Part shown: piece after piece, positions 36,899-49,000 of the stretch
Layout of the letters: each line of letters opens with the position of its first letter
How positions within the stretch are numbered: position 1 is the first letter of the stretch
NCBI GenBank assembly: GCA_029641185.1
Contig: JAPWGK010000019.1
Coordinates: 806,001-870,000, forward strand
Length of the DNA stretch: 64,000 nt
Direction: 5' to 3'
DNA from: Pseudofabraea citricarpa
Lineage: Eukaryota > Ascomycota > Leotiomycetes > Helotiales > Dermateaceae
Translations under genes and position numbers: made by a program
The notes under the pieces: model-generated
The model's input: the letters and a program-made list of their open reading frames with translations, nothing else
The model's database searches: none
Told to the model about the DNA's origin: nothing

Positions 36899-39199
36899 CT
36901 GAGCATACCTCGCTACAGGCCAGCCGTAGCTTTGCAGAGGCTCACGATGGATTTGATATCTATTGTACCTATTCAGATAGCCATTGTTGAAGGACAATAG
37001 GAAGGCCAAGGTCTCGTGGGGACGCACTCTTGTGAGACTTGAGACTCTGGAATTTTTGGTGGGGTTTGGTGAATAAAAAAGCGCTATATTCACTTTTTGG
37101 GGCCATCTCGATATACAGCTCCGAGTATGATAGTCTCATATTGATGACTGGAATCTCCAGACGTGCAATGCCTATGGAGTCTCAATCGGGCCTTGCACCG
37201 ATTTACTAAGCATAGGTGTTTCTAGCAATAAATGGAAAACACAGCAGCATGGCTCTATTGTCGCTGGCTCTCTGTTGAGTAGCTAAGGTCTCTGGTAGCT
37301 AAGGTCTCTCTACTGACAGATCATCTATACAAGCCACCCCGATATCTGTCCTTGACAGGTATCGCAGAGAGAGAGAGAGAGAGAGATGACGCTAGAGACT
37401 GCACTCCAGAAAGACCAACAGCACAAGGTTTTGCTAACAACTCTGCCAGCAGCCCTACTACCTGTCAAGTACCCAGTCCCTCTGTCTTGAGCTTTGTCTT
37501 GAGCTCGTGCTTCACTGCGCCCTGGCTTTGGGCTCCCACCTTTCCCAATTCATCCAAAGCAGACCTCCTCATTTTCAAGCCGGGACGGCTCTCGAAATAT
37601 ACTTTCAAGGGACTATGATTTGTGATGAGGGATAAAGCAAGAGCCAAGCTGTGTGACCACTGAGAGAGTGTCGGTGAGGAGAAAAGGAGGTCCATCTCAG
37701 CCATGCCTGGTCACGGGACTTCGTGTTCGCGCCCCCACGAGGCACATTTGACTTTTCTCGACCTCTTCTCTACAACCATTTATGTGAATTTCAGTGCAGG
37801 TTACAGCGTCACAACGCGCGCTTGTGCTCTCTTCGATTGATGATTAATGGTGAATCGTGCGCATCAACGCAAGGACGACGCAAGCTAAATCTTCATTCCT
37901 CTCTGGAGATGGAGATGGAGACCCCGATGTCCTTCTTTCCCAGCCTCACGTCCGTCGTCCGCAGCTGTGTCGACCAGGCCGATGACCTCACGCGCCAAGA
38001 GATATATATTGCCTGTCACTAGGATTGAGGATGCGAGCCGTCATGGAATCGATCTGTGTCATTGGTACTCTGCTCGCAAAAGCAACGTCGAGTAAGACAC
38101 GGCTTCAACGACCTGCTCCGGACCGAGAGCTTGACGCCCCGGCTTCATTTTTTGGTCCCTTCTTCATGCAGCAATGCGCGACATTTCTTTTCACGTCACC
38201 AAATGTCTTACAAGACGACATTCTAGTGCCTGTGGCGTTTGGCTCTCCATTCTTTGCTCTCGTCAATGTTTCCTCCAATGTTCCATGCTAACTGGCCAGG
38301 TACTCAAACACAAACACGGCTTGCATTGGCCCTGACAGCTTGCCTGCCAATGAGAAACAACAGCACTATTTTCGAATCTATCAATCACAGCCTCTTCCGG
38401 GCTCGCCGTGGCAAGAAGGTTTTTGCTGGCAGTTAGAAAGCCGGCTTTGTTACACCAGATCTCCCTCGACAGATCGCGTGAAGATCGTCAGAAGCCCGGT
38501 CATGGTGCAACTAGGTTGAATGATAGCAGGGAGCAAGACTGCAACAAATATCCGTTCTCTCATCCTATTTCCAGCTGTCGACTATCGCGCGGCAGGGACC
38601 AAACCACTATCAAAATGTATGCGAGAGTTTGCAAGGCTACCAACTGGTTGGTTACAGTGGATTCGCATCAGCTAAGATGTGAAGCGTCGACCTCCACATT
38701 CCTCTTCAATACAGCTGATAAGCAAAGCTTGGGCGCTGACTGGTCTACAAAATGCCACATGGTTGAAGAAACTTTAAATCAGTCCCAGCTGTATAATTTG
38801 TCCATTAGGTGGGCCGTTCCGTCTTGTCGGGTTTGAGATGGCAATCACATTTCTGAGCTGTCTCATCACTATGTGCCGCCCGCCTCCAGACGACAGGTCT
38901 TTTCATTACTTTACCTCCCATACTATGCAAGGGACAAGTCATTTTCCCTCGAGACTGGGATCTCCAGTGAGCTACCAAATAACAGTGTCTTTCAAAGGGA
39001 AACGTTATTTTTGTCAGTGATTCATTGTACGACTTCTCGAACGAGGGTAGGAAAATTAAGCTATCTTGAGCCCGATTTGACCCTCCTCCTATTGATACTG
39101 GAGTGGTCCAAGCGATATAAGTATGCAGGCCGTCCTTTCACACTTTTATCAACCAGTATCATCTTACTTCCTTAATCATCCCACCTCTAAGATTCAGTC
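36899..39199. other. Long intergenic region with GA microsatellite
   Basis: 2.3 kb between divergent genes. A (GA)n tract spans about 37366-37386. Open frames at 37723-38022 and 38408-38836 look non-coding (no family resemblance, random composition). The region presumably contains both promoters. Confidence 0.5.
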
Positions 39200-40274
39200 A
39201 TGGCTTGGTCACCAGAGTTCTGTTTGTCTTGTGATAAATTCTCCAATGGCTATGTTTTCTGCTCGGAAGAATGCAGACTTGCCGACTTGAAGAAAGGTCA
39301 ATTGAACAGAGGGACTTCGCCAACATCGCTACTCACTTCACTCCTCTCGTGGCCTCCAAATAGTGGCCCCAGGATCCCACCATCATTTCGAACCGTGTTA
39401 CCTTGCCAGACTCTCAACAAGCTCCGCTCAAACTATAATTCTGCATCCGATTGTTCTGCGGAATTGAAAACCCCAACCCAAGAAGAGCCTTCTGAATCGC
39501 CACGCTCTCCTGGATTGATGCAAGCGAAAGACATTCTCAAGAGATATCTCCAGGAGAAGAAGGCGTTGTCATCGGAGGAAAAGTCAGCGGATAGCAATTC
39601 AGTCACTCGAGATAGATCCTACGTGTCGGCTAGAAACAACAGATCTACAAAACTTCCACGTAAACAGAGGTCCGAGAAGCTTACGTTGTTCCATGGAGTT
39701 GAGCCAGGAAGTTGTGGACATTGCCGAGAGTTGGAATTGAATCATAATCCATGTGGTACGTATGTTACCGGTTTTAATGTCTTACAACTTTACTCATGCT
39801 TTGTTCAAGTTGGAATCGATCGCAAACGCCAACGGCCCGTTCCAGCTGAGTCGAAGCCCATTCAAATTCAAAATGCAGTGAGTAGTCAACTCGGCGGATC
39901 TATGTTTTGTTGCTAACTCTCTATAGCATGATTCTTCACGAGCCGAAATGTTTCAAAACACACCCCTACAGGAACAGATTTCGATTTCCCCAACGAAGTT
40001 GTCGTTGACAAACTCGCTCAAACCAAATCCTAGCATTTCTTCTTTTGATCTTCCTCAGACACATGTTGATCGATCAATGTCCAAGCGCTCAACATCTCTA
40101 CCGTCACTCTTGCCGCCATTACGTCTTCCCCCAAGCTTCAGTCCTGTCGACTGGGAGGAAATCGACATGGAGGGTGTAGAGTTCAGTAGCGTTGCATCTG
40201 AGCACATGGAGTGTGGAATGCTTTGCAAAGTCGGGAATGGAACTCTGTGTGTGGCTGGGAACTACTGGGGCTAG
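39200..40274 (+). CDS. Ecl1-family zinc-binding protein
   Basis: Three exons, 39200-39755, 39810-39877 and 39927-40274, give 323 residues. The N-terminus shows the Ecl1 signature: CLSCDK, then about ten residues later CSEECRLADL. Ecl1-type proteins of yeast are small regulators linked to chronological lifespan and to sulfur, zinc or nutrient starvation responses; filamentous fungi carry longer versions like this one. The rest is Ser/Pro-rich with a second Cys pair (SCGHCRE) and a conserved-looking C-terminus (SPVDWEEIDMEG). Intron 1 is 54 nt, a multiple of three and open when read through, so a retained-intron isoform is possible. Confidence 0.75.
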
Positions 40275-41163
40275 GTTACTTGTGTAGTCGGTATAGATGT
40301 AAGGGCGTGGTAACGTGGGCTTTTCTGCAAAAGGCGTTGGTTTCTTACTCGGTGAACTCAGGTAGTTCGGATCTGATAAGGCGCACGGGAGAGTTGAGGG
40401 ATATTGGAGTACTTGAAAGAACAGAGTTGGGTACCCAAGTACCGAAGTACCTAGGCTACTGTACTGCCGCAGTCGGTAATAGCTAGCAGATGAAGAACAT
40501 TTGTCATCCCAAGATGAATCAGATTGAAACGTTTACTGCAATCCCCATGAAAAGTTTATTCTTGTGTAACAAAAACCGAGACCTTCCAAACATCGAAGAG
40601 GCAGTTAATGAGTGAGTGGCATTCAAGCTCACGTGCTTTTCTTGGAAAGGGTTTGGATGTATCACGTGAGAGTATATCTCTCGATTGCAAGTTCACCTGA
40701 TAAGAGCTGCTATCACATCCACATCCCATTTACAAGTCGCATATCCCGACGGGCTCCAGAGCTAGCTTGCCCATACTGTAGACACCCAGGTACGGTACCA
40801 CTTACAGACTGTATCATCATCGTCTTCCCCCACCTTCGTGAGGGGCACAGCTAACAGGCACTTACCATCCCGGCCGCAGCCGCCCACTTTTGAACTTTGG
40901 GCAAGCATACATCCGCCTTCTGGAATAAGGCATGCAAGGCACCACCGGCCGTGACAGATAGCTATGCACTCAGCAGCACCGGCCAATCCCGATATCTTTG
41001 ACAACCTCACTTCACCATTTCCCATCTTTGGAGATCCGCTTACCAACGGAACGGACATGGGTGCTCTTGTAACTACTGGCACCCCTTTTTGGTCGCAACC
41101 TCACAACTCCTTCTACACTCCTTCACGGCCTCTGCAGTTCCCTGGACAGTGACATCACGTGCC
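40275..41163. promoter_or_regulatory. Intergenic, upstream of MoCo sulfurase
   Basis: 889 bp between two plus-strand genes. No convincing gene. It should contain the hxB promoter. Confidence 0.4.
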
Positions 41164-43626
41164 ATGGCTAATGGTCAGCATTGCTACAACGAGGATGTCG
41201 ATGCTATACGAGAGGCCGAGTATCCCATGCTCCAAGGTAGCCTTCCAAATGAGCCCTTGCGTCGTGTATGTTGCTGAGAACCTGCAGGTGTCACATATCT
41301 CGATCATTCCGGTACCACTCTCTATGCGAAGTCTCTCGTGGAGAAGTTTGCCACTTCCATGCTAACGGGCTTGTATGGCAATCCACATTCCGGCTCTGCA
41401 TCTTCCATTCTAGCAACCAAACGCATTGACGATGTGCGGCTACGTGCGTTGCAATTTGTCAGAGCTGATCCGGAAGAATTCGATGTTGTCTTTGTGGCCA
41501 ATGCTACTGCCGCTATCAAGCTGGTCGCAGAAGGATTTCGTGCTGGGAAAGGTTTCCACTATGGCTATCATAGAGACTCTCACACAAGTCTCGTTGGCGT
41601 GAGAGAGGCTGCCGCAGGTAGCCGCTGCTTTGAATCAGATGAAGCGGTAGAGAAATGGCTAGCTCAAACCCAAGACGTTGAAACTGAGACGCCCTTTCTC
41701 TTCTCTTACCCAGCACAATCAAACATGAATGGCCGTCGACTGCCGCTTTCATGGCCAAAATGTGCCCGGGAGACCAAGCAAAACACGTTTGTGTTGCTTG
41801 ATGCAGCTGCCTTGGTATCTACAGCACCATTAGACCTGAGCAATTCGGAGGAAGCTCCTGATTTCATAGCTCTCAGCTTTTACAAGATCTTTGGATTTCC
41901 AGACTTGGGTGCATTGATCGTAAAGAAGTCTTCGAGCCACATGTTGACGAATCGCCAATACTTCGGTGGTGGTACAGTTGAGATGGTTTCATGTCTAGAA
42001 GAGCAATGGCATGCTCCGAAAGAACAATCGGTTCACGAGCAATTAGAAGATGGCACCCTACCAATCCACAATATCCTGGCCCTCGATTCAGCCTTTGATG
42101 TGCATAAAAAGCTCTTTATCTCTATGGAGAAAATCTCAAAACATACTTCGTATTTAGCCGACAAGCTTTTCAAGGACTTGTCATCAATACGCCATCATAA
42201 TGGCCGCAAAGTCTGCAGAGTATACACTCATCCCCAGTCAGACTATAGAGATGGGCGACTTCAGGGTCCTGTGATTGCCTTCAATATCAGGAATAGCGAC
42301 GGAACTTGGGTAACGAATTCTGAAGTTGAGAAGTTGGCTTCTGTACGAAACATTCACCTACGGACTGGTGGGCTCTGTAATCCTGGAGGCATCGCACATC
42401 ATCTTGAGTTGGAGCCTTGGGAAATGAAACGGAATTTCTCAGCTGGTCAAAGATGTGGAAATGATAATGAAGGAATTGGTGGAAAGCCCACAGGAGTGGT
42501 ACGAGTGAGCTTAGGAGCTATGAGCAACCTGAACGATGTCATGACTTTTGTAGAGTTCGTGCGAGAATTCTATGCTCAGTCCCCGCTGGAGCATGAGCTA
42601 GACTCGGCAAATTCTGTTCGATCCGGACTGTATGTCGAAAGTCTTACAGTATATCCCATCAAGAGCTGTGGAGGCTGGGCTGTCCCTTCGAATACACGAT
42701 GGGAGATCAAGAAAGAAGGATTGGCCTGGGATAGAGAATGGTGTCTTGTACATGCCGGTACTGGTCAAGCTTTAAGCCAAAAGCGCTATCCTCGAATGGC
42801 ACTTCTCAAACCCGAAGTCGACTTGAAGGCTGGCCTCTTACGGATCAAGCTCAAAGAGCCTGGGGTCACTGAACTAGCTGCTGAAATATCTGTTTCGCTA
42901 TTTGAAGGTCCAGAGGTTATGAAAGCCCGCGCGTCGAATGTCTGCAGCGAAAGCGTGGCAGCTTATCCGTACGGCATACCAAGTATCAGCGACTTCTTTA
43001 CTGCTGCTCTAGGCGTTCCATGTAATCTGGCACGCTTCCCAGCAGGTGGAATAGGTCCCAGTTCCCGGCACTCCAAAGCCCATCTCCAACAACATCAACT
43101 ACCACGCAAGCGGCGAATCGACGAAGAAACCGGTTCTTTCTCCACCCCACCGCCCTCACCACACGACTCCGACCAAGAACAAGCCCCTCGACCCATCCTG
43201 CTCTCGAACGAAAGTCCCATCCTAGCCATCACGCGGCCGAGCCTCGATTTTCTCAACACGCAGATCCGTCACAAGCACGGCAAGGCGGCCGACGCGTCCG
43301 TGTTCCGGTCCAACATCATCATCGCCTCCTCGTCGCCCGCGTCCTCGGTCCCGTACATCGAAGACTCTTGGACCCATGTCAAAATCGGCACCGAGGTCTT
43401 CGAGATGCTGGGCAGCTGCAGGCGCTGCTCGATGGTCTGCGTCGATCAGGAAACGGCTGTAAAGAACGAAGAGCCCTTCGTGACGCTCGCTAAGACACGC
43501 CGCTTTGATAACAAGGTCTTCTTTGGCGAGCACATGTGCCATGTCTCTACCGCTGGTGCCGGGATCGGAAATGCGGGAGTGCCGTATATTTCTGTGGGTG
43601 ATGCGGTGGAGGCTTTTAGGCGGTAG
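41164..43626 (+). CDS. hxB: Molybdenum cofactor sulfurase
   Basis: Adds the terminal sulfido ligand to the molybdenum cofactor of xanthine-dehydrogenase-type hydroxylases. Two exons, 41164-41236 and 41288-43626, give 803 residues. The N-terminal half is a class V aminotransferase/cysteine-desulfurase fold: GVTYLDHSGTTLY spans intron 1, GNPHSGS follows, and the PLP lysine is about K224 in SFYKIFGFPD. The active Cys is about C388 in RTGGLCNPGG. The C-terminal half carries the MOSC N-terminal region (YPIKSCGGW) and a MOSC domain with SCRRCSMVCVD near the end. A Gln/Pro/Ser-rich insert lies at about 43060-43190. Its client enzyme sits 2.5 kb away, convergent, across a dead transposon. Confidence 0.95.
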
Positions 43627-43859
43627 GATTTATGAAAGGAGAGAGGAGTGAAAAGAAACTTGGGCTATAGTACTAGCATATAAGTTCTCGTCATTTTCAT
43701 TTAAGCGAAAATCCACCAAGTAGTTATACATAGGAAAACATAAATAAAACCACCAAATCTTAAGTAAATTATATACAAAAAAGCAGATAAGAAGCATAAC
43801 CAGCTATGCTTTTATACTTCCAAGTCTTAAAGAAAAAAGAATTTAGGAAAAATTAGTAT

Positions 43860-44960
43860 TTCGTATACTATCCGTCAGCTTTAATACAAGCTATAATTCG
43901 GTTAGGTATACTCTTATATAAAGCGTCGAATAGTTTCTTATCTAACGTAGCCCAAGTTACTTATAAAGCTAATTCAAGGCGTTACCTTAAGTATTCCGAG
44001 TTCGAGGTATCCTTAGCAAGCTCTAGGTAATCCTACACGAGCTTCGTCTTCAGGTACCACCAAATATACTCAATTAGGTTCAGATCTAGGCTATATAGCG
44101 GCCAATTAAGGACAAGAGTAATACTACGAGCTACAAACTATACTCGAGTCTTGCTTGCTCGATAAATAGAAGTGTTATCTTATATAAATTCGTATCTAGG
44201 ATCTAAGATATCGAATATAGGCTTAACTTTAGCGTCTAAGACTTCTAGGTAGGAATTAGTAGAATACCTATACTTCGTAGCTTCAAAATCCCTATCTATA
44301 ATATATAGATTCGTACGGCCGTTATCCTAGAAGTATCCCCAAACTATAACCTTTATATTCTTATTCGTTAAATACGTCTAAACTATTTCTAGGTACTACT
44401 TTTACTCTAGAGTTCTAAAGACCTACTCTATATATTTACCCTACCCTCGTTCTACAGAATACTCGTTACTCTAGTATATTATTCCCTATTCTTCCTTCCT
44501 CTAGTATTCGTGTACTTTATACTATACTAGGCGTTTAGCCGCGTATATCTCTATAAGAAACGGGCGACGTTTTGCCTTCTAATTTAGTATACCATGTATC
44601 TTAAGGATCTTCTTAATAATAGGGGTCTTGAAATCTACGCTATAGGCTACCTGGACTTATATATAAGTATCCTTAGGGTTATTTCGTACGTGGCGGAGGA
44701 TTAATCGTTCTTTAGCAGGTATATATACTTGTGGCCGGCCCGTATACGATTATAATCTTCCTTTGTCGCGGAATTAGTCGAGTCTAAGGATAGTTAATAC
44801 TATAGAATAAGGGAGTTTGAGACGCGTCGAGATAAAAGAGGTTTTCAGGCCGGAAGCTCGTATACTATAGATCTTTCCTCTTAAATATAGACTAAGATCA
44901 GCTCTACGGCGGCTATTCCCAGGCGTTACCTATAGAGGACTACGTTAAGGTAGCATTTTG
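43860..44960 (-). mobile_element. RIP-degraded Tc1/mariner-family transposon
   Basis: The minus strand can still be read as a Tc1/mariner transposase with many stop codons. Recognisable parts are a helix-turn-helix region near 44560-44700 (KRRPFL and AAKRL), VWG followed by NGRT and IDRDFEA around 44270-44350, and the DDE-end motif, now LDLNLIE, near 44070. Stops sit where Trp or Gln codons are expected, and Pro has become Leu, matching C-to-T/G-to-A damage from repeat-induced point mutation. The sequence is much more AT-rich than the genes on either side. Ends are approximate; I could not fix terminal inverted repeats. It separates hxB from the molybdenum hydroxylase gene. Confidence 0.8.
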
Positions 44961-45467
44961 AGAGTAGTTATAAAGGGAGGAGGAAATCGAATCACGAAAA
45001 ATCGCGCTTTTACGTGACTTTAGCAAGAACTTATATAAGGCGACTATATCTCGTGTGTGCATTTGTTGGATCGTGAAGAGGAACGATTTCATGACGGCTC
45101 TTAGAGAGAAGGGAAACGAAAAGGAATTTGGATAGCGTGTCCCCCTCTCTCTCTGCCTACGTGAACACGAGCAGGAAAACCCCAAGTGCCTATCTACCGC
45201 GAGGCGTGCATGTATTGAAAAGCAAGATAGATGAGCAATGAGAAGAAATGAAATGAGATGAGATGATGATTTGGACTTGGATCGGATGACTGATGTTTCT
45301 TTCTCTTTTATTTTTATTTTTTTCGTTTTTTCATGGCTCAACCCAAACCAACCCAATCCAATCTCTGAGATGATGGCACCTCATCCCTCGTCCCTCTCCC
45401 TTTATTTACTCCCTTATTATCTCTCAAACCCGAAGCAAGCAAGCTAGCCGCTTCTTTCTTTCTTCAC

Positions 45468-45501
<34 letters not shown>

Positions 45502-46090
45502 CGCAAGACTTTTTGTGTCACTTGTCGTCCTCGAATTGATCTTCTTAGTGACTCACTCACTCACCCATCTATGCATGCATATATATAGACAATACAGTCA
45601 ATGCTGGCCAAGTCAAGACTCAAACATGGGTTCAAAAGAGTGGTGATCTAATTATTTCTTGAAAGAAAGAAAAAAAGGAAAAGAAAAAACAGATAGAGAT
45701 TATCCTTAACAGTCTTCTTTTTTCTCTGTGCGTTTCTTCCATGATGGCGATCGTAGCATTAAACAAAACGCAACGGAGGGGGGAGATGTTTTAGATTGCG
45801 GAAGCTCTCCTTTCCCTTTGCTCGTGCTCGTTTATTCACTTGGGTCTTTTGGGTTTTCTTCTTCTTCTTTTGTTTTTGTTTTTGTTTTGGGAGAGGGTGT
45901 GGGGAGGGGAGGGGGGGATATGGCACGAGATGAGATGAGAGGCGAGTGGGCCAGTGAGCTGGAATAAAATAAGATAATTTCATAAAGATATAATGTAATG
46001 AATGTACCTAGTACAGATATATATATCCTTTTTCTTTGTCCAGGTTCAGAATCCGAATATAAACCATGCCTCAGCCCCTCCCACCCTCAC
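44961..46090. other. Intergenic with simple repeats
   Basis: Spacer between the transposon remnant and the stop codon of the molybdenum hydroxylase. It contains a (TCCTCG)n tract at about 45468-45501 and long pyrimidine and poly-T-rich stretches near 45300-45340 and 45850-45890. No gene was recognised. Confidence 0.5.
45468..45501. repeat. TCCTCG hexanucleotide microsatellite
   Basis: About five tandem tcctcg units. Confidence 0.8.
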
Positions 46091-49000
46091 CTACGCAACC
46101 GCAACGAAGAAATTCTTCTCCCCATTCTCCCTCACCGTACCCATCCTGAGAAGCTCATCCCCAACCGCCAATCTCAATTTCTCCGCAGTGGCCGGACTAT
46201 CGAGGGCCAGGTACTCGGTTACGCCATTCATGCTCCTGGCAGCGACCAAGGCGTCACGGAGGGCAAAGAGGACGGTCGCGCCGAGAAACAGCGGCGGTTC
46301 GCCCGTGCCCTTACTGCTCTGGATCGAGCGGAGGCTGCTCCAGCCATCGGGGACGCCTTGCAGAAACGAGACGTTGAATTCCTGCGGGATGTCGGCGAAG
46401 CCGGGGATCTTGTAGGTGCCGGGGCCGCGCGTGAACAGCTGCCCCGACTGCGTCCAGAGTGATTCTTCCATGGTGAAGAGACCCTGCCCTTGGACGAAGG
46501 CGCCTTCGATTTGGCCGTAGTCGATTGCGGGGTTGATGGAGCGCCCGACATCCATTTTAATATCGGTGCGCAGGACGGTGTGGTCGCCTGTGAGGAGATC
46601 AAGCTCTACTTCGGTGCAGCCGATTCCCTGGAACAAAACTTGTTAACTCCAGAATTCGTGATTGGAAGGGGAAGTTGTCTTACCTGAGTGAAATAATAAT
46701 ACATAGGCTTTACAGTCTTGACGTCGTAATTTCCCCACACATACCCAATCCGCGGCATCTTCCAGAACCCATTCGCTGCGAGGTTGACACGATCGATATA
46801 CGCAGCGTGAGCGATCGTCTTCATCGTGGCATAGGGTCCGAATTTCTCCCAGTAGGGAGCTAATCGTTCGTTGAGTTGATCGCAAGCATCTTTGACAGCC
46901 ATGCCATTCAGATCACTTCCTGACGAAGCGGCTGTTGGTGATGCGTTAGCGGTGTGGTACGAGGCAGTATCTTGAGTGAAGATTGCATCGATTGGAACCT
47001 TGAGTTCTTGAGCTGCTACTTGACACATTTTCGTGTAGAGACCTTGTGGATTTATTAGCTATATTTCGTGTATACTGGATGGTTTAGCTCGCTTGCCTTG
47101 TCCCATTTCTGTGCCGCCATGATGTAGCAAGACGCTCCCATCAGCATAGATCTTGACGCTCGCACCAGCTTGGTTCAGATGTAAAGCAGTGGCAAAACTG
47201 AGGCCGAACTTGACAGGAAGCATTGCGATACCACGCTTCTTCCACTTGTTCTTCTTGTTAAATTCTTCAATCTTGGCTTTTCGCTCGACATAGTTGCATT
47301 CTTCTCGAAGCTCCTTGAAAAGTTGTGGGATATGCCAATCAACGTCGATTTCTTGCAGGAAAGGTGTTAATTCCCCCTGCTTATACAAGTTTTTTATTCG
47401 TAGGTCGTCAACTGGTATGCCAAGACCTTCGGCGACGGCTGTCATGTAACTCTCGGCAATGAACATCGCTTGTGGACCACCGAATCCTCGGAAGGCAGTA
47501 TTGCTGTGAGTGTTTGTTCGACAAACATGTCCTCTTATATGGACATTGGGTATTTCGCTAGTAATCGCCATGTCAGCATTCAGTGTTAAGATGTGATATT
47601 TGAGTAGGGAGAAAATCGGCATAATACCAATCGAAAATAAACTCAAGTGTTGACTTACTAGCAACTGTCGACATGGGTACAGCAACGGTCCATGACGGCT
47701 CCAGACATATCATATGAATATCCAGCGTTGTCATAGATATCTGCATCGAATGCCATGAGCTTGCCGTTGTTCATAACACCAACCTTCCATCGTGCTTGAA
47801 CAGGATGTCTTTGACCAGAAGTCATCATATCTTCATCACGATTCAACATGCAACGAACAGGTCTCTTCGTCTTCTTGGCAGCAATAGCACAAAGAGAAGC
47901 GATAGGCACACTTCTAGATTCTTTGCCACCAAAAGCGCCACCCATTCGCTTCACTCTGGCATTGATACGATTACTCGGTACGCCAGTGACTTGGCTAACA
48001 AACTCTTGCGTTTCCATACTATCCAAGTGTCAATAAACTTTTCATCACGGGGTTCATTTTGGACTTACCTATTCTGTGTAGAAGACCAAACCTCCATATT
48101 GCCATCTTCAATATGAGGAATCACAAGCGCTGCGTTGGTTTCGAGATAAAAGTGTTCTTGCCCGCCCATCCGAGTGGTACCCTCAAAAATTCTATCGCAC
48201 TTGCTAAATGCCTCTTCCATAGACCCTTTAATTGCAACACCCTTCCGGAGCTGTCTCCCGTGTGTGAAAAAGCTCTTTGCTTCAATTGCTTCGTCAATAG
48301 TGAGGATTGTAGGGAGGTCTTCATAGACAATCTTCACTGCTCTTGCTGCAGCCTGTGCTTGGAGATAAGTCTCAGCATATACCATTCCAATTGTTTGACC
48401 GTGAGAGAGCACCTCGCCATCAGCGAAGAACTGTTCATCTTTTCGGACTGATCCCCATAGATTTTGTTCTTTGGTGAGGTCAGTCTTGTCAATATAGCCA
48501 ACGGCAAGTCCAGGGCCAATAGCTGGCGTCCAGTCAACTTCGACCAATTTAGCGTGAGCCCTTGTTGATAAAACCAACGCTCCAAAAAGTTCCATTTCCT
48601 GCCGTGGCATATCATCAAGATATTCCGCTTCGCCCGTGTTCTGCTTGAGAGCACTCATATGAGGTACTTGCTTACCAACAACCCTCTGTTCGTGGGGATT
48701 ATGGTTATCTCTTGCACCAAAAGATATACCTCGGTGGATTTCATTGACAAGATCTTCATCAACATGACCAAGTTTCAACTCAAGAACCACTTCATGCCAG
48801 AATCTGAAGAAAAATGACAGCGCCAGAGTCTTACGATAGGTTGCCATCCCTCCAGGCACTCCGAAATTAAGGTTGAAGTCTTCGCCAAGAGAATGGAGTC
48901 CTTTTTGAAGGGTTTGCGATTCGTACCATTTCAGACCTTGAAGTGCTTTTTTGGCCCCCTTTGCTTGAGTTGTGAAAGGTGCCATCCCGCCATAAGCGAG

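Noticed and set aside
37723..38836. Several 90-142 codon open frames in the 37-39 kb spacer
   Set aside because: Random-looking composition, overlapping frames and no conserved motif.
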